A stretch of DNA of 64,000 bases, from NCBI GenBank assembly GCA_900239685.1, contig OENT01000623.1, positions 1 to 64,000 on the forward strand, read 5' to 3'. Under the pieces are notes generated by a model. The model was given only the letters and a program-made list of their open reading frames with translations. It did no database searches and had not been told where the DNA came from. This DNA comes from Rotaria macrura. Its lineage: Eukaryota > Rotifera > Eurotatoria > Philodinida > Philodinidae. Of the stretch, positions 62,101-64,000 are shown piece after piece; position 1 is the first letter of the stretch; every line of letters begins with the position of its first letter. A program made the translations under genes and the position numbers.

Positions 62101-62700
62101 GATTATCATATATTAACGAAAAAATGAAACTTTTTATGTCATGATTTCATATTTTAGTTCTACTAAAAGAGCTCCGTTAAAAATCTTGTTTATTTTCGCT
62201 TCGGAGAAAATCAAATGAGACATAACACTATATAATACAAATCGATCGTTGTTTGATGCATATATATATATATAATTGTAGGGAAGAAGAGGTCGTTAAA
62301 TATTGATGAGAAATCATGTTTTCCTGATAGATGTCACATGAAATATTCGAACAAATTCATTCCACAAATAAAATAAATGTTTATAACCTAGTTACATTAG
62401 ATTCTTATTTTAAGAAATAATAAAAAACCTTGTTTTTCCTTTAATCTGATCGCTTATCAGTCCGAATAATACCATCGCTTGAAGCAAATTCTTCTTTTTT
62501 TTCTCATGTTGTTTATTTGTTTATTGTTTATGTAAAATATTTTTTTACATTTCATTTTAATCCCAAACGTTAAAATATGGTATGTATCATGGATTGAAAA
62601 TAGATTTTATCGAAAAGAAAAGAAAAATAAACAAACAACAACACAAAAGAAAAAAGAGAGAGAGAGAGGACAAAACTAAATTATCTTAAATCTTAAGATT
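59101..62700. other. Intergenic between GPCR and striatin
   Basis: Apart from the minisatellite no gene is supported. A 112-codon frame at 60257-60595 is open and its second half is helical (VERIVNNHEKTLSSYKEFLY), but it has no splice or start context. AT and AG microsatellites lie at about 62259 and 62654. Confidence 0.4.
59801..59930. repeat. 40-bp minisatellite, three identical units plus a partial
   Basis: The unit starts CGACATTTCTATCCATCTAC and is repeated without change at 59801, 59841 and 59881; a fourth starts CGACATTTTT at 59921. Because 40 is not a multiple of three, all three plus-strand frames stay open across it, which produces three overlapping spurious frames. The core word also occurs inverted at about 59705 and 60137 (AAATGTCGAAAA). 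Confidence 0.9.
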
Positions 62701-62712
62701 AATATGTGAGTA

Positions 62713-63554
62713 ATGGACGGCAGTGAAGCACAAATATCTTATCAGAACGATACTCAGACGACGGCACCATCGATGGGTAGTGTCGATGCCCAACATCCAA
62801 TTTATACAGTACCTGGTATACTTCATTTTCTTCAACATGAATGGACACGATTTGAAATTGAACGACAACAATGGGAAACTGAACGAGCCGAACTACAAGT
62901 AACAAGCTTGAAGATTCGTGTTAAAGTACACTAATTGTTTGACATAGGCACGCATCGCTTTTCTTCAAGGCGAACGACAAGGACAAGAGAATTTGAAAAC
63001 TGCACTTGTTCGACGAATTAAAATGCTTGAATACGCATTAAAACAAGAAAGGTATTGATTTCATTTGTTCGTTTTGATATTGAATCATTCGTTATATTTA
63101 GATTGAAATATAATAAATTAAAATATGGCAGTGAAACTGTTCCATTAGAAGAACAAAAATCATCATCGAATGAAGGACAAACAAGTAGTACAGGATTTGA
63201 TGATGGTAATCATTTTCCGTACATATATATATGTATCATGATAAGAAAATGTTCTTTAGATGAAAATAAAGAAGATCCAAATTTAGCTTTTGGTGGTAGC
63301 AGTGTTTCTTTTAAGCAAGGCCGTCAATTACTTCGACAGTAAATTTGATTTTTGTTTCATAACAATACATGTGTACGTATGTTCATTTAGATATTTAAAA
63401 GAAATCGGTTATGTTGATACAATAATTGATATTCGTTCCACAGCTGTTAAAAAACTACTGGGAATTAAAAATGAGACAAATCTAAATGGAAATAATGTAA
63501 CTAGCTCTGTTTCATCTGGTTTAAATGGTGATAATAAATTAATGAATGAATCTA
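62713..63554 (+). CDS. STRN: Striatin (5' part, runs off the window)
   Basis: Scaffold and regulatory B''' subunit of PP2A in STRIPAK complexes. Exons (GT-AG): 62713-62898, 62948-63051, 63102-63205, 63260-63338, 63391-63554, with introns of only 49-54 nt; a further donor at 63555 (GTAAAT) leads to unseen exons. The start MDGSEAQISYQNDTQ precedes YTVPGILHFLQHEWTRFEIE (31-50), the caveolin-binding motif. Then comes the coiled coil (ERQQWETERAELQ, ARIAFLQGERQGQENL, RRIKMLEYALKQER, KYNKLKYG), an acidic Ser-rich spacer, and SFKQGRQLLRQYLKEIGYVD TIIDIRSTAVKKLLG, which is highly conserved in striatins. The calmodulin-binding segment and WD40 repeats must lie to the right of the window. 212 codons are present here. 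Confidence 0.95.
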
Positions 63555-64000
63555 AAGGGTAAATAAAACTTTGACATAGATCTCTAAGACATTTGTTTTG
63601 CTTCTGTCAAAATCACTTCAATGATAAGTACGTACTTATGAGAAAATATTTCTCCACTGTCAAACACTATCCATAGTGACATTCAAGTTATTAGCAGTTT
63701 TTCTTTCCTATGACGTATTAGGAATATTTCAAAAGGATATTGAATTTATTTGAGTTTCTTATTTCATGACGAGATTCTTCTTCAATCATGAATATTTTTA
63801 TTGGAAATTTCGTTCATTGACATATCGTAGGACTGTCAGTTCTAACAGATGACAGTATGTATGTCGTCCCTATCGATTAAGTAAATTATTATTGATCTTT
63901 GTCGTCTTCTTCTTCTTTTATGTAATTTACAGTCATCTTTTTTCTCTATGTTTATACTAAGGTTTCTCCTCCTATCGTGTTAACTTGAGTTAGTGCTATT
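63555..64000 (+). other. Striatin intron or beginning of next exon not found
   Basis: After the donor at 63555 no exon with striatin-like coding is seen to the window edge. This intron is therefore at least about 446 nt, far longer than the other four in the gene. Confidence 0.6.

Overview
The window looks like a stretch of an animal nuclear genome, most likely a bdelloid rotifer (inference). It is very AT-rich. Protein genes are interrupted by many short GT-AG introns, mostly about 50-90 nt. Several genes have a style I associate with bdelloids: divergent rhodopsin-like receptors, a giant intronless P-loop protein and a small, extremely charged protein. No bacterial operon structure, rRNA, convincing tRNA or CRISPR array was seen. 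One base (47472) is N.

Layout. 1-15.9 kb is gene-poor: a possible receptor tail fragment (706-942), a 64-residue charged protein (7203-7397), a two-exon glycine/tyrosine/proline repeat peptide with seven histidines (13111-13351, minus), and two foldback elements. 15.9-21.4 kb holds a 15-exon copper-transporting P-type ATPase whose spliced reading frame closes exactly (1231 aa). 22.1-23.2 kb has coding-like fragments. 24.4-25.4 kb (minus) is a decayed coding region. It lies downstream of 25759-30321 (minus), a 1520-aa P-loop GTPase-like protein whose N-terminus resembles a cysteine protease domain that has lost its catalytic residues. 31.9-33.3 kb is mobile-element debris. 36.0 kb carries a secreted 208-aa protein, followed by a palindromic element and a broken coding remnant (37.4-38.5 kb). 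38.65-39.5 kb (minus) is a four-helix membrane protein. 40.2-40.7 kb is a hAT-like MITE. 41.0-42.0 kb has doubtful exons. 42.9-43.8 kb (minus) is a broken seven-helix receptor. 44-49 kb is gene-empty. 49.3-53.0 kb is a cluster of three non-autonomous DNA transposons. 58.1-59.1 kb is an intact-looking GPCR that lacks the DRY motif. 59.8-59.9 kb is a 40-bp minisatellite. 62.7 kb to the right edge is the 5' part of striatin.

The genes do not form an evident pathway. Copper ATPase and striatin are conserved single-function animal genes; the receptors, the pseudoprotease-GTPase and the small peptides belong to lineage-specific or fast-evolving families. The most distinctive items are the pseudoprotease-GTPase fusion, the His7/GGYGxP peptide, the copper ATPase with two metal-site-less HMA units, and the run of MITE-like elements with recognisable target-site duplications.
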